DNA from: Balneolaceae bacterium
GTDB taxonomy: Bacteria; Bacteroidota; Rhodothermia; Balneolales; Balneolaceae
Direction of reading: 5' to 3'
NCBI GenBank assembly: GCA_020832285.1
Contig: JAFIFB010000028.1
Span: 1-64,000, forward strand
DNA: 64,000 nt
Shown here: one piece after another, positions 16,156 to 24,471 of the stretch
Position numbering within the stretch: position 1 is the stretch's first letter
Layout: every line of letters begins with the position of its first letter
Notes under the pieces: model-generated
Seen by the model: only the letters and a program-made list of their open reading frames with translations
Database searches by the model: none
What the model was told of the DNA's origin: nothing
Program-made: the position numbers and the translations under genes

Positions 16156-17727
16156 TTACCATTCATTCCAAATTCCGGGCCCTATGGTACTGTCATCCCT
16201 TACATTTCCCCTGATCCGTGTATTCGATATTCCGCATCTCCCGTCTGACCACGAACGGTTTAGCTGACCTTGTGAATTTCTCCAGTTTGCCAAATTGGTG
16301 CCATCAGTGAATTGGTGACCTTCACAAGGTGTGGAGTAAGCTGCAGAATAGAAAGCAACATTGCTCGATTCCCAGCGCTCACTGTACATTTTATTTCCTT
16401 CCACTTTAACCTGAACTCCTCCGGCTATCCCAATTCCAACCTGGCCGGGATTCACACCAATGTTGCCCACCGCCTCCTGATAGCTTCCGCCGTTGTCACC
16501 CAGCATTATGAACGATCCGGAGTTCGAATCCCCGTGCCCTTTTGCACGATTGTAATTCACCTGGATCGAGTTGCCTCTTTCGCCATTGGATTCATATAAA
16601 TTAATCCAGTCTTCCAGCGGGACATTCCCAAACTGTTCCGTTTGCTCCATAGAGTTAAGATTAATTCTGATTTGGCTGCCGTTACATTTATCGCACTGGA
16701 AAAAATTACGGCCTGAGTTCAAAGCGGTGTTTTCTGATACAATTAAAGGACCGTTACTGTTTCTGAGCCGGATACTTGAGGCCACGTTTTCGAAGTGATT
16801 CTGTTTGATCTCCAGGTTCTCAGAGTATTGAAACATTATTGCGCCGTGTTCCTGTCCGTGCTTCTCTCTGGCTATATTATGAAAACGGTTGTTTTGGATC
16901 AGAACATTTCTGCTGCCCGAGGCATATACGCCATGGTCGGTATAATTCCGGATGTCGAGATGACTGATTATATTTCCTCTCAACCCCCCGTTAAAGGCTC
17001 GTGCCAGTTCGTTTTCTCCATCCATGAGAGCCCGGCCAATCCCGATCCACCTGTTTCCCTCTTTGGAAGATTCAACCTTTTGGCCGGTATGTGTGCCCGG
17101 CAAAACGATAAAAACGGAACCTTCGGGACAGAGCTCATTCGCAATATTGAAATGATCTCCGGTTGATAACAGAACATGGCCGTTCTGAACATTGAATACG
17201 TCGGCGCACGATTCACCAGCTTCTCGTTGATTGATGTTGAGCAAAATTTGGCGTACGGTTTCGGCAGATAAATTTCGGACCTGATGAGATTCATCTTCAT
17301 AATTACCAACGATCTGTTCGATCTCACGGCTCAATCTGTTGTGATCCCTGGCTGATATGGTTGCGTGGTTTTGAACAATCCTGGTGATTGGGGCATCCAA
17401 AGCCTGAAGAGTGGAATCGCCATAAACCACCGAACTTATCGCAGCGACACGAAGCGGGTTGCCCAGCTCCAGGATATCCCGGTCACTCCGGCTGGTAAGC
17501 TGAGACCTTCTCATTCGTTGAACTCTTACAACCATATCAGCAAAATCAGAAGATAATTCGGCAGCTGTCATTTCAACAGATTCAGGTACTTCCTGAGTGG
17601 TGATATCTTCGGATTCCGGAGAGTCTCCCTGCATGGCAAGTTCCAGAAATGTGCAACTGGCCATTCCCAGAAGGAATAAGCCGGATAGAACCAGAACGGT
17701 GAGAATAGATTTTTTCGCTGGTTTCAT
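16156..17727 (-). CDS. Right-handed parallel beta-helix lipoprotein
   Basis: A 523-residue exported lipoprotein (lipobox GMASC, cysteine at about residue 25). After an acidic linker and a helical region (about 50-170), residues 185-440 form successive beta-helix rungs marked by asparagine-rich turns: NIISHLDIRNYTDHGVYASG, NVLIQNNRFHNIA, NLEIKQNHFENVASSIRLRN, PLIVSENTALNSG. The fold resembles pectate-lyase-like and PbH1-repeat proteins, but I see no catalytic set that assigns a lyase or hydrolase activity. Cysteine pairs (CDKCNG; C near the C-terminus) may form disulfides. It is encoded convergently to DUF58 and outside the sulfatase locus. It may bind or cut an extracellular glycan. Confidence 0.8.
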   Translation of the reverse strand: MKPAKKSILTVLVLSGLFLLGMASCTFLELAMQGDSPESEDITTQEVPESVEMTAAELSSDFADMVVRVQRMRRSQLTSRSDRDILELGNPLRVAAISSVVYGDSTLQALDAPITRIVQNHATISARDHNRLSREIEQIVGNYEDESHQVRNLSAETVRQILLNINQREAGESCADVFNVQNGHVLLSTGDHFNIANELCPEGSVFIVLPGTHTGQKVESSKEGNRWIGIGRALMDGENELARAFNGGLRGNIISHLDIRNYTDHGVYASGSRNVLIQNNRFHNIAREKHGQEHGAIMFQYSENLEIKQNHFENVASSIRLRNSNGPLIVSENTALNSGRNFFQCDKCNGSQIRINLNSMEQTEQFGNVPLEDWINLYESNGERGNSIQVNYNRAKGHGDSNSGSFIMLGDNGGSYQEAVGNIGVNPGQVGIGIAGGVQVKVEGNKMYSERWESSNVAFYSAAYSTPCEGHQFTDGTNLANWRNSQGQLNRSWSDGRCGISNTRIRGNVRDDSTIGPGIWNEW

Positions 17728-17956
17728 GAGTTTTATTGAAGGGTTATTTCATCGAAAAAAATCTCAGAGTAAAAGATGTAAAGATACATAAATAAGAATT
17801 TGAAGATTGCGCCAATCAAAAATCAGGTTTTGCTACACTTATTTAAACGGAAATTTTAGAAAGTGTTTCCAGGTGGATGATTTTTAGGTGAAAATTATCA
17901 TTTCCATTATATTAAAGACTGGTCTGTTTTTAACAAACAAGTTACAGCAATTTATT

Positions 17957-18718
17957 ATGGCAGGACATTCGAAATGGGCAAATATCAAACACAAAAAGGC
18001 GAAAGAAGATGCCAAACGGTCAAAAGCATTCACCAAGCATATCCGTGAAATTACGGTAGCCGCCCGTGAAGGAGGGGGCGATCCCGACGGTAATCCGCGT
18101 CTTGCCCTGGCAATTGAAAATGCCAAGGGTGTGAACCTTCCAAAAGACAATATCGAACGTGCTATAAAAAAAGGTACGGGTGAACTGGATGACGGTTCCG
18201 GCAACTACGAAGAAGTAACCTACGAAGGATACGGACCCGGTGGTATCGCCTATTTTATAGAGGCGACCAGTAATAATCTGAATCGCACCGTGGGTGAGCT
18301 CCGCCACATCTTCACCAAACATGGTGGTAACCTTGGCACAGACGGCTCGGTGGCTTACCTGTTTGAACAGAAAGGCTCCATAAGAATAAACAAAGAAGGG
18401 ATTGATGAAGAGGAATTGATTCTGATTGCTATTGATGCAGGTGCCGAAGACGTTGAGATTGAGGAGGAGTTTATTGAAGTGATCACCATTCGGGAAAATC
18501 TGATTTCCACCCGTAAAAACCTGGAAGAGCAGGGAATTAGTATCGAATCGGCTGAATTGGTAAGAATTCCAATGACTGAAGTTTCAGCCGACCCCGAAAC
18601 GGCAAAGCAAAATCTCAGGTTGATGGACCTTTTTGATGAGAATGATGATGTATCCAACATCTTTACTAATATGAAGCTGGATGATGAAACACTTGAGCTG
18701 GTTGGACAGGAGCAGTAA
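17957..18718 (+). CDS. YebC/PmpR-family protein
   Basis: A 253-residue cytoplasmic protein. The start is the ATG at 17957, which begins the invariant MAGHSKWANIKHKKAKEDAK; an upstream in-frame ATG at 17888 lacks support. Other family blocks are AREGGGDPDGNPRLALAIEN, NLPKDNIERAIKKGTGE, YEGYGPGGIA and GTDGSVAYLFEQKG. YebC proteins were annotated as transcriptional regulators; more recent work on YebC/YebC2 links members to relief of ribosome stalling at proline runs. The sequence alone does not say which subgroup this is. Monocistronic as far as can be seen. Confidence 0.95.
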   Translation: MAGHSKWANIKHKKAKEDAKRSKAFTKHIREITVAAREGGGDPDGNPRLALAIENAKGVNLPKDNIERAIKKGTGELDDGSGNYEEVTYEGYGPGGIAYFIEATSNNLNRTVGELRHIFTKHGGNLGTDGSVAYLFEQKGSIRINKEGIDEEELILIAIDAGAEDVEIEEEFIEVITIRENLISTRKNLEEQGISIESAELVRIPMTEVSADPETAKQNLRLMDLFDENDDVSNIFTNMKLDDETLELVGQEQ

Positions 18719-18772
18719 TCGGCAAAAATGTATCAGTACATCTAATTTGTATTATTCTATTCCTATAAAAAT

Positions 18773-18798
18773 TCTTGGTGAATAATACAGGCTAAAAA
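18773..18798 (+). repeat. Recurring intergenic motif TTGGTGAATAATRCAGG
   Basis: TCTTGGTGAATAATACAGGC lies in the gap before the Bat genes. Nearly the same string occurs at 26923-26942 (TTTCTTGGTGAATAATGCAG). Weaker versions are at 30747-30765 and 52568-52590. All are plus-strand and close upstream of a plus-strand gene. Confidence 0.5.
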
Positions 18799-18860
18799 AG
18801 TAAATACTCCATTTGAAGATTAATCGTTATCTCACTGCCTAAAATAAAGTTTGATCCGGA

Positions 18861-19568
18861 ATGAGACTGTTCACACTAATTTTTCTTTTTTTAATTCTGA
18901 CGGCATCGGCGCTGAACGATGCTCGTAAAGCCAATGACGCATTTGAGCGCGGAGACTACGCTGAAGCTGTGGAGCTTTATCAGCGTGCGATTGAACAAGA
19001 CCCCGAAAATGCCCGTCTTCATTTTAACATGGGCAATGCACTCTATGAGCTGGGCCGTGCTGATGAGGCGAGAGAGTCGTATGAACGATTCCGGAACCTT
19101 ACCGACAACTCTTTGGAACAATCTTTTGCCGATTATAATACCGGCCGAATGCTCGCTGATCAGGGACAGTATGATGAAGCCCTCGAATATTTTCGGGAGG
19201 CTTTGAAGAAAAATCCCAATGATGCGGATGCCAAGCATAACTATGAGCTTGCACTGCGTCAGCAGCAGGAACAGGAGCAGGATCCAGATTCTGATAGCAA
19301 TGGCGATGATGATGAAGAGCAGGACCAGGACCAGCAGCAGGATGGTGACCAGGATCAGGATCAGCAGCCGGACATGGGCGAACAGCCCGACTCTCCTGAA
19401 GGGCAGGACGGCGATCAGGAACAGGAACAGCAGCCCGAACCGCTGGATATGAGTCCTGAAGAAGCGGAAAATATTCTTGATGCCCTTCGACAGCTCGAAA
19501 GAGAATTACTTGAAAACAGAAAAAAAGAATCTTCAGATCCAGACGTGAGAAATGAACAAGACTGGTAA
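18861..19568 (+). CDS. batC: BatC-like TPR protein
   Basis: A 235-residue exported protein. After a signal segment (MRLFTLIFLFLILTASA), three TPR-like units run from about 20 to 130 (ANDAFERGDYAEAVELYQRA, RLHFNMGNALYELGRADEAR, DYNTGRMLADQGQYDEALEY). A low-complexity Q/D/E tract follows (about 132-200), then a helical MSPEEAENILDALRQLEREL segment. This architecture is the BatC type: TPRs plus an acidic disordered tail ending in the MSPEEA...LLDAL helix. It overlaps batD by 17 bases. Bat proteins are periplasmic/inner-membrane factors linked to aerotolerance and envelope stress in Bacteroides and Leptospira. Confidence 0.82.
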   Translation: MRLFTLIFLFLILTASALNDARKANDAFERGDYAEAVELYQRAIEQDPENARLHFNMGNALYELGRADEARESYERFRNLTDNSLEQSFADYNTGRMLADQGQYDEALEYFREALKKNPNDADAKHNYELALRQQQEQEQDPDSDSNGDDDEEQDQDQQQDGDQDQDQQPDMGEQPDSPEGQDGDQEQEQQPEPLDMSPEEAENILDALRQLERELLENRKKESSDPDVRNEQDW

Positions 19569-21336
19569 CGTATCATCCGGGCTCGCCTGTTTTTTTATTT
19601 TTGTGATGTTTTGCACCGGCGTAGCACCAAAGCTGTTTGCCCAGGATTTTAATGTGGATGCAACTGTATCTGAAAACCAGGTCTTTATCGGGGAGCAGTT
19701 TTCGTTGCGCATAGAAATAACAGGTTCATCCATGCGTGATGTTTCCCTGCCTTCACTGCCTGACCTGGATGGCATCAGAGTACTTTCTTCCACACCTTCA
19801 CGCAGCACCAGTCTCTCCATTGTAAACGGCCGTACCAGCACCTCCACAACATATACTTATACACTCATTGCCCGGGAAACGGGTGAACATACCATTCCGC
19901 CTGTTACCATAGAAATTGGCGGTGAAACCTTTGAAACCGAACCGGTTCGTGTTGAAATAATTGAACGGGGCGGGTTGTCTCAGGAAGGGGACAGGCAGCT
20001 GCCCGATATTTTTTTAGAAGTAAAAGTAGATGAAACCAATCCCGTGCCCGGTCAGCAGATTGTGGCCAGTGTGGTGCTCTTTTTTAAACAGGGAATTGAG
20101 GTCTCTTCCTTTCAGCCCACAGCAGGATGGCGAACTGATGGCTTCTGGAAAGAAGAGCTTGAAAATATTCGTCAGCCCCAGGCCGAAACTGTTGTGCTCG
20201 ACGGAGTGAGATATCGTTCCGCCACGCTGATGCGTTATGCGCTGTTTCCTTCAAGAAGCGGAGAACTTTCCCTGTCTGAATTTCCAATGAATGTGGGTGT
20301 CCGTTCACAGCCGTCGAGAAATGATCCGTTCGGAAGTTTTTTTGGTTCTGGCTCGAATCAGCGGAGAGTATCGCTCGAATCAGATCCGGTAAGCCTTACG
20401 GTGCGTCCGCTGCCCGCAGTGGAAAACGCCCTTGGAATGAATGCTGTGGGAGATCTCAGGGTAGAACGAAGACTTTCTAATACGGAGGTGGAAACTGGAG
20501 AAACACTTGAACTTATTACCAAAGTGGAAGGCAGCGGAAACATTCCGCTGGTTCGAAAGCCCGACTATAGTCTCCCGGATGGATTGGAGCGGTACACCCC
20601 CCAGGAGAGCAGTAATGTTGAGCGGCGAGGCCTTACCATTCGCGGAGATAAAACATTTACAGAACTGCTTTCTCCCAGGGCTCCCGGACGATATGAAATT
20701 CCGGCTGAACGTGTGGCTGTTTTTGATCCTCAGAGCAGAAGTTACCGTTATATAAATCTGCCTGCTATTGAGTTTGAAGCTCTGCCTTCTTCTGCTGCCC
20801 AAATTGCCTCTTTTGACTATCAGCCTGTTCGCCTTCAACCCGTTACCGGCCTGGCAGTCTGGAAAAACTCCGGAAGCAGATCTGTGTTTGACACAATTTG
20901 GTTCTGGCTGTTATTGATTATTCCCGCTGCGGCATTTATCGCAGCCCTTCAGCGCCGAAAGCTGATGCTGAGGCTTCAAAATGACAAAGAGTTCGCCCGG
21001 TCTCATCTCGCTGATGAAGTTGTTGCCACTCGGTTTGAGAAAGCGAAAGAATGGGTGGATGCAGGCCATGCTAAAGAGGTTTACAACACCCTTCACAAAG
21101 CTGTGGTTGGCTATGTTACTGATAAACTGGGTCTTCCAGAAGCCGGTTTGTCGGATGCCGAGCTGATTGAAGAAGTGAAAAACAGCGGTGCTGATCCTGC
21201 CAGTATCAAAAAACTGAAAAGTATTCTCGAAAAGTGTGCTACAATCAGTTATGCCCCTACAGGAAGTAAGACAGATTTCAGGGCCGATATCGATAAAACT
21301 GAAATACTGATTGAAGAGTTGAGGAAGCAGCTTTGA
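19552..21336 (+). CDS. batD: BatD-like oxygen-tolerance protein
   Basis: A 594-residue membrane-anchored periplasmic protein. A signal peptide (GLACFFIFVMFCTGVAPKLF) is followed by immunoglobulin-like beta domains (about 30-450) with the BatD signatures VDATVSENQVFIGEQFSLRI, STTYTYTLIARETGEHTIPP and GIEVSSFQPT. One transmembrane helix lies near 448-468 (TIWFWLLLIIPAAAFIAALQ), and a cytoplasmic helical tail follows. It is the middle gene of three overlapping genes. BatD is expected to work with VWA proteins BatA and BatB, which are not in this cluster. Confidence 0.88.
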   Translation: MNKTGNVSSGLACFFIFVMFCTGVAPKLFAQDFNVDATVSENQVFIGEQFSLRIEITGSSMRDVSLPSLPDLDGIRVLSSTPSRSTSLSIVNGRTSTSTTYTYTLIARETGEHTIPPVTIEIGGETFETEPVRVEIIERGGLSQEGDRQLPDIFLEVKVDETNPVPGQQIVASVVLFFKQGIEVSSFQPTAGWRTDGFWKEELENIRQPQAETVVLDGVRYRSATLMRYALFPSRSGELSLSEFPMNVGVRSQPSRNDPFGSFFGSGSNQRRVSLESDPVSLTVRPLPAVENALGMNAVGDLRVERRLSNTEVETGETLELITKVEGSGNIPLVRKPDYSLPDGLERYTPQESSNVERRGLTIRGDKTFTELLSPRAPGRYEIPAERVAVFDPQSRSYRYINLPAIEFEALPSSAAQIASFDYQPVRLQPVTGLAVWKNSGSRSVFDTIWFWLLLIIPAAAFIAALQRRKLMLRLQNDKEFARSHLADEVVATRFEKAKEWVDAGHAKEVYNTLHKAVVGYVTDKLGLPEAGLSDAELIEEVKNSGADPASIKKLKSILEKCATISYAPTGSKTDFRADIDKTEILIEELRKQL

Positions 21337-22097
21337 AACAGACAGCATTTCTGATCATGGCATTCTTACTTTCGGGATGGCTTACAGATATTTCTGCGCA
21401 GCAATCCCGGTTTGATGAAGCCAATGACCTTCTGGAAGAAAACAGCTATCGCGATGCCATTGAGATTTACAAATCTATTGCAGATGAAGGCTACCACTCC
21501 GGTCCGCTCTGGCTGAATATGGGTATCGCTTACACCCACCTTGATTCACTGGGAGCGGCCAAATTTTACCTGATGAAGGCAGAGAAGTATTCCGAAACCC
21601 GTGAACTTGCTTCCCAGTCTCTTGAGTTTGTAAATGAAAGGTTCAGCCGGCGTTCTGCTGTACTCCCGCCATTGCCCTGGGACCGTTTTTTCCAGTGGCT
21701 ATCGGAAAATATTGGTGTTGGGTGGCTGGTGTTTATCGCTTTCTTTTTTCTTTATACCGGTGCGGGTTTGCTCATCTGGTCGTGGTTCCGGTACGATCTT
21801 CACAAGCTTCTTCGTTACTCCGGATATTCGTTGTTGGGTGTTTCGCTGGTATTTTTCTCCTTTTCACTGATTGTGAATTACCAGGATAACCGGTACGGTA
21901 CAGGTGTGATGGTAGATCGGCAGGGGCCGGTTTATGAGCAGCCTCAGGAAGCTTCATCTGTGGTAAGTACTGCTTATGAAGGCTATATCATGCGGGTTGA
22001 TTATCGCAGAAGTGAGGAACATGCCGACTGGAAGTATGTTCGGCTCGAAAATGGCATGTACGGCTGGGTGAAGCAGGATGGATTGATGGTTTTTTGA
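21333..22097 (+). CDS. batE: BatE-like TPR/SH3 membrane protein
   Basis: A 254-residue protein starting with TTG at 21333 that overlaps the batD stop (TTGA). The start is supported by a signal peptide (MKQTAFLIMAFLLSGWLTDI then SAQ). Two TPR-like repeats (DEANDLLEENSYRDAIEIYK; LWLNMGIAYTHLDSLGAAKF) are followed by two transmembrane helices (about 130-155 and 160-185) and a C-terminal bacterial SH3 domain ending in WKYVRLENGMYGWVKQDGL. This is the BatE architecture. The TTG start and overlap suggest translational coupling to batD. Confidence 0.85.
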   Translation: MKQTAFLIMAFLLSGWLTDISAQQSRFDEANDLLEENSYRDAIEIYKSIADEGYHSGPLWLNMGIAYTHLDSLGAAKFYLMKAEKYSETRELASQSLEFVNERFSRRSAVLPPLPWDRFFQWLSENIGVGWLVFIAFFFLYTGAGLLIWSWFRYDLHKLLRYSGYSLLGVSLVFFSFSLIVNYQDNRYGTGVMVDRQGPVYEQPQEASSVVSTAYEGYIMRVDYRRSEEHADWKYVRLENGMYGWVKQDGLMVF

Positions 22098-22099
22098 TT

Positions 22100-22117
22100 G
22101 TCTGATTCAAATCAGAC
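22100..22117. terminator. Small hairpin between convergent genes
   Basis: GTCTGATT-CA-AATCAGAC is a perfect 8-bp palindrome between the stops of batE (22097) and the GWxTD gene (22124). There is no clear T-run on either side, so it is at best a weak bidirectional terminator. Confidence 0.35.
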
Positions 22118-22123
22118 GTTAAA

Positions 22124-24187
22124 TCAATTTACTACTTCAAAGCGGATTTTTCTCTCTTTGCTCTGTTCTGACTGGATATCCTGAATAGTAACAACCAATT
22201 CATAAACTCCAGGCTGCAGATCGGCTGTTTCGATTTCGAGATCTTCTATAATTGTTCTATCCTCATTAACGAAGTTCAGCGTAAGGATAAATTCAGTTTG
22301 ATCCATCAGTACATTACCGCGCTCATCCACCGGAAAAATTCGGTAAGTCAGCTCAAATTGAGTGAAACCGTCGTACATTCGTTCAAGATTATACACCTCA
22401 AAATGCAGGAGCAGGGTTTCTCCGAATGGAACTTCCTGAGTGTTCGCTACTGCAAATGAAAACGGTTCAGTTGTACGCCCGTCCGGGTCCAGATAGCCCA
22501 GTACCAGGTCTGCAACTTCCAGCGAATCGGTATGGCTTTTCAATGGAGGAGGCTGTCGGAATTGTTGTTTATTCCATCCCCGCAGTGCCGGAGAAAACGG
22601 AGTATCGTGAACAGGTTCGGAATCGGGATCATAATTCATTAGTTCTACCGAAGCCGCCTGATATTTACGGTTTGTGTGTGGAAGTTTAAATACCGTGCCA
22701 GACATTCGGTTTCCTGTGGAAAGGCTGGCATAGAGAGGCGGATGTTCCTGCTGCAATTCGATGATGCCCCAGTTTTCATCATAAGACTGGAGGCTGTGAA
22801 CAAGTTCATAATAGGGGTTGCCTTCCAGCAGATTTTCTCCGTTCAGGAAATCGGCATCCTCCGTATTTCTTCCGCGCGTCCGGTGGTAATCGATCATAAA
22901 TGCTTCATACGCCGAACTTTCAACGTAGGTTAAAATATATGGGCGCAGAGAATCATCCAGGAACCGATAGTGCTGAACTTCCAGTGGAATTCTGGGAATA
23001 ACTCCTTCATAGGTAGAGCGTTCTCTCGGTGCCTGAATTGCCCGCTGATTAACCAGTTCCTGGCTTTCGGATCGGAATGCTTCGTCTATACCTCTGAATG
23101 CTTCTATTCCCTGATCCAGAACATTATCGCGGAGAGCATTCAGCCGTGTTTCGAAGAAGGGATCTACTTCGGCCAGTTGCTCATAATAGAGGAGCTGCAG
23201 CATAAGTGCGGGCGTGATACCTGCACGTGTGAACTCAAGTACCTCATCAGGGCGTTCACGTTCGGGATTGTAGGCTCGCTCTGGGATAAAATCTTCGAGG
23301 CTGGTCTGGAGAGCAAATTGATCATTACGAACATCAGTGCCAAACATAAAAATTGTAGGGTCCCGCTGGTTTTCAAAAATATTATCGTAAAACCAGATTT
23401 CATATTCCGGATAACGGTGCCACCGGTAGATCGCATCAGATAATCTGTTGATAATTTCCTGATCACGAATTTCCGGATCCTGTAATTCACTGCTTTCCGA
23501 ATCACGGCTGCGCCTTCGTTCTTCTGAGGGATAAAGCTGGGCAGCCAGCCAGGGTTTGAGGTTAAAACTCTGGATGGTTAGGATTCCGTTTTTTACCCGG
23601 TCCGGCTCGCCATACCGAATGAGAATCAAGGCACGGTCATCCGTTCCGTAAACAGTTCTTTGGTTTCGGGTAAAAGATTGCCGTGCCGCAGCAATACGAT
23701 CCCAGTGTTCAATAAGCCGTTCGTTTTTTAGATGAGCCGGAGTGGGATCTTGCTGAATCCAGTAGCCGTGCATATCGGACTCCAGTGCAGGATTTCGTTC
23801 ATCCCACCATTCCATCCATTGTCGGTAATATCCTTCCCCGGCAATCGGCTCAAGCCGTTCAATTTCCTGGCGGATAGCGATCCGGCTATTGATTCCAACA
23901 CCCTTGGTAAGTGCCAGGTAGTACATTTTAGTAGCCGATTCATAATAGGAACGCATCCCCTCTTCAGTAACCACACGGATAAATTCAAACCCGATGCGGC
24001 TGTCCACTTCCTGAGATTGATCGTAGGAATTGTACCAGATGTCAAGAGCCTGGCTAACATTTCCGCGATTCAGCTCTTCGATACCTCTGTCATAAGCCCG
24101 CTGCGGTTGTGCCTGTACAATCTCTGCAGCAATGCCCATTAAAAGAACCGCAAGTGAAAATGATATGGTGTGTATAAATGAAAGCAT
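22124..24187 (-). CDS. GWxTD-domain exported protein
   Basis: A 687-residue exported protein with a signal peptide ending AAEIVQAQ. The N-terminal third is helical (tetratricopeptide-like; ELNRGNVSQALDIWYNSYDQ). The GWxTD-type block YGTDDRALILIRYGEPDRVK lies at about 183-202, with RWHRYPEYEIWFYDN downstream. The C-terminal part is beta-rich and resembles a carbohydrate-binding or Ig-like module (ETLLLHFEVYNLERMYDGFT; LQPGVYELVVTIQDI). The GWxTD domain is common in Bacteroidota, Rhodothermota and Acidobacteriota, and its function is not established. Convergent with the Bat operon. Confidence 0.82.
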   Translation of the reverse strand: MLSFIHTISFSLAVLLMGIAAEIVQAQPQRAYDRGIEELNRGNVSQALDIWYNSYDQSQEVDSRIGFEFIRVVTEEGMRSYYESATKMYYLALTKGVGINSRIAIRQEIERLEPIAGEGYYRQWMEWWDERNPALESDMHGYWIQQDPTPAHLKNERLIEHWDRIAAARQSFTRNQRTVYGTDDRALILIRYGEPDRVKNGILTIQSFNLKPWLAAQLYPSEERRRSRDSESSELQDPEIRDQEIINRLSDAIYRWHRYPEYEIWFYDNIFENQRDPTIFMFGTDVRNDQFALQTSLEDFIPERAYNPERERPDEVLEFTRAGITPALMLQLLYYEQLAEVDPFFETRLNALRDNVLDQGIEAFRGIDEAFRSESQELVNQRAIQAPRERSTYEGVIPRIPLEVQHYRFLDDSLRPYILTYVESSAYEAFMIDYHRTRGRNTEDADFLNGENLLEGNPYYELVHSLQSYDENWGIIELQQEHPPLYASLSTGNRMSGTVFKLPHTNRKYQAASVELMNYDPDSEPVHDTPFSPALRGWNKQQFRQPPPLKSHTDSLEVADLVLGYLDPDGRTTEPFSFAVANTQEVPFGETLLLHFEVYNLERMYDGFTQFELTYRIFPVDERGNVLMDQTEFILTLNFVNEDRTIIEDLEIETADLQPGVYELVVTIQDIQSEQSKERKIRFEVVN

Positions 24188-24471
24188 GTAAGGGTGGAAA
24201 TTAACGGATTCTTCTTAAAATAAAACGTTTGTTTTTTGAGGGACTGAATTTCTTATCGATTGAAAAACTTTTTGAACTCATATCTCAGGGTATGTTCCGT
24301 ACAATAACGGATGGTTGCTAAGCGGCAGTATTTTTCAAAAAACAGAGGATAACTTTCTGAATGATCATTCGGTGTTAAAAAATAATGGAAGGGTTCAGAA
24401 AGGTAGCTCATTTTTTGTACCTTTCAATATCAGATTCAGAATGACCATCATTGTGAAGACCAATCAATTTT

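Noticed and set aside
16156-17727. Polysaccharide lyase call for the beta-helix lipoprotein
   Set aside because: The beta-helix fold is clear, but I could not identify a lyase catalytic set, so only the fold is reported.
24188-24471. Possible small SRP RNA (ffs) upstream of dnaX
   Set aside because: The gap has a small TCCG...CGGA palindrome, but the conserved SRP Alu-less core around a GGAA tetraloop (AGGnnnGGAAGGnAGCAG-like) is absent.
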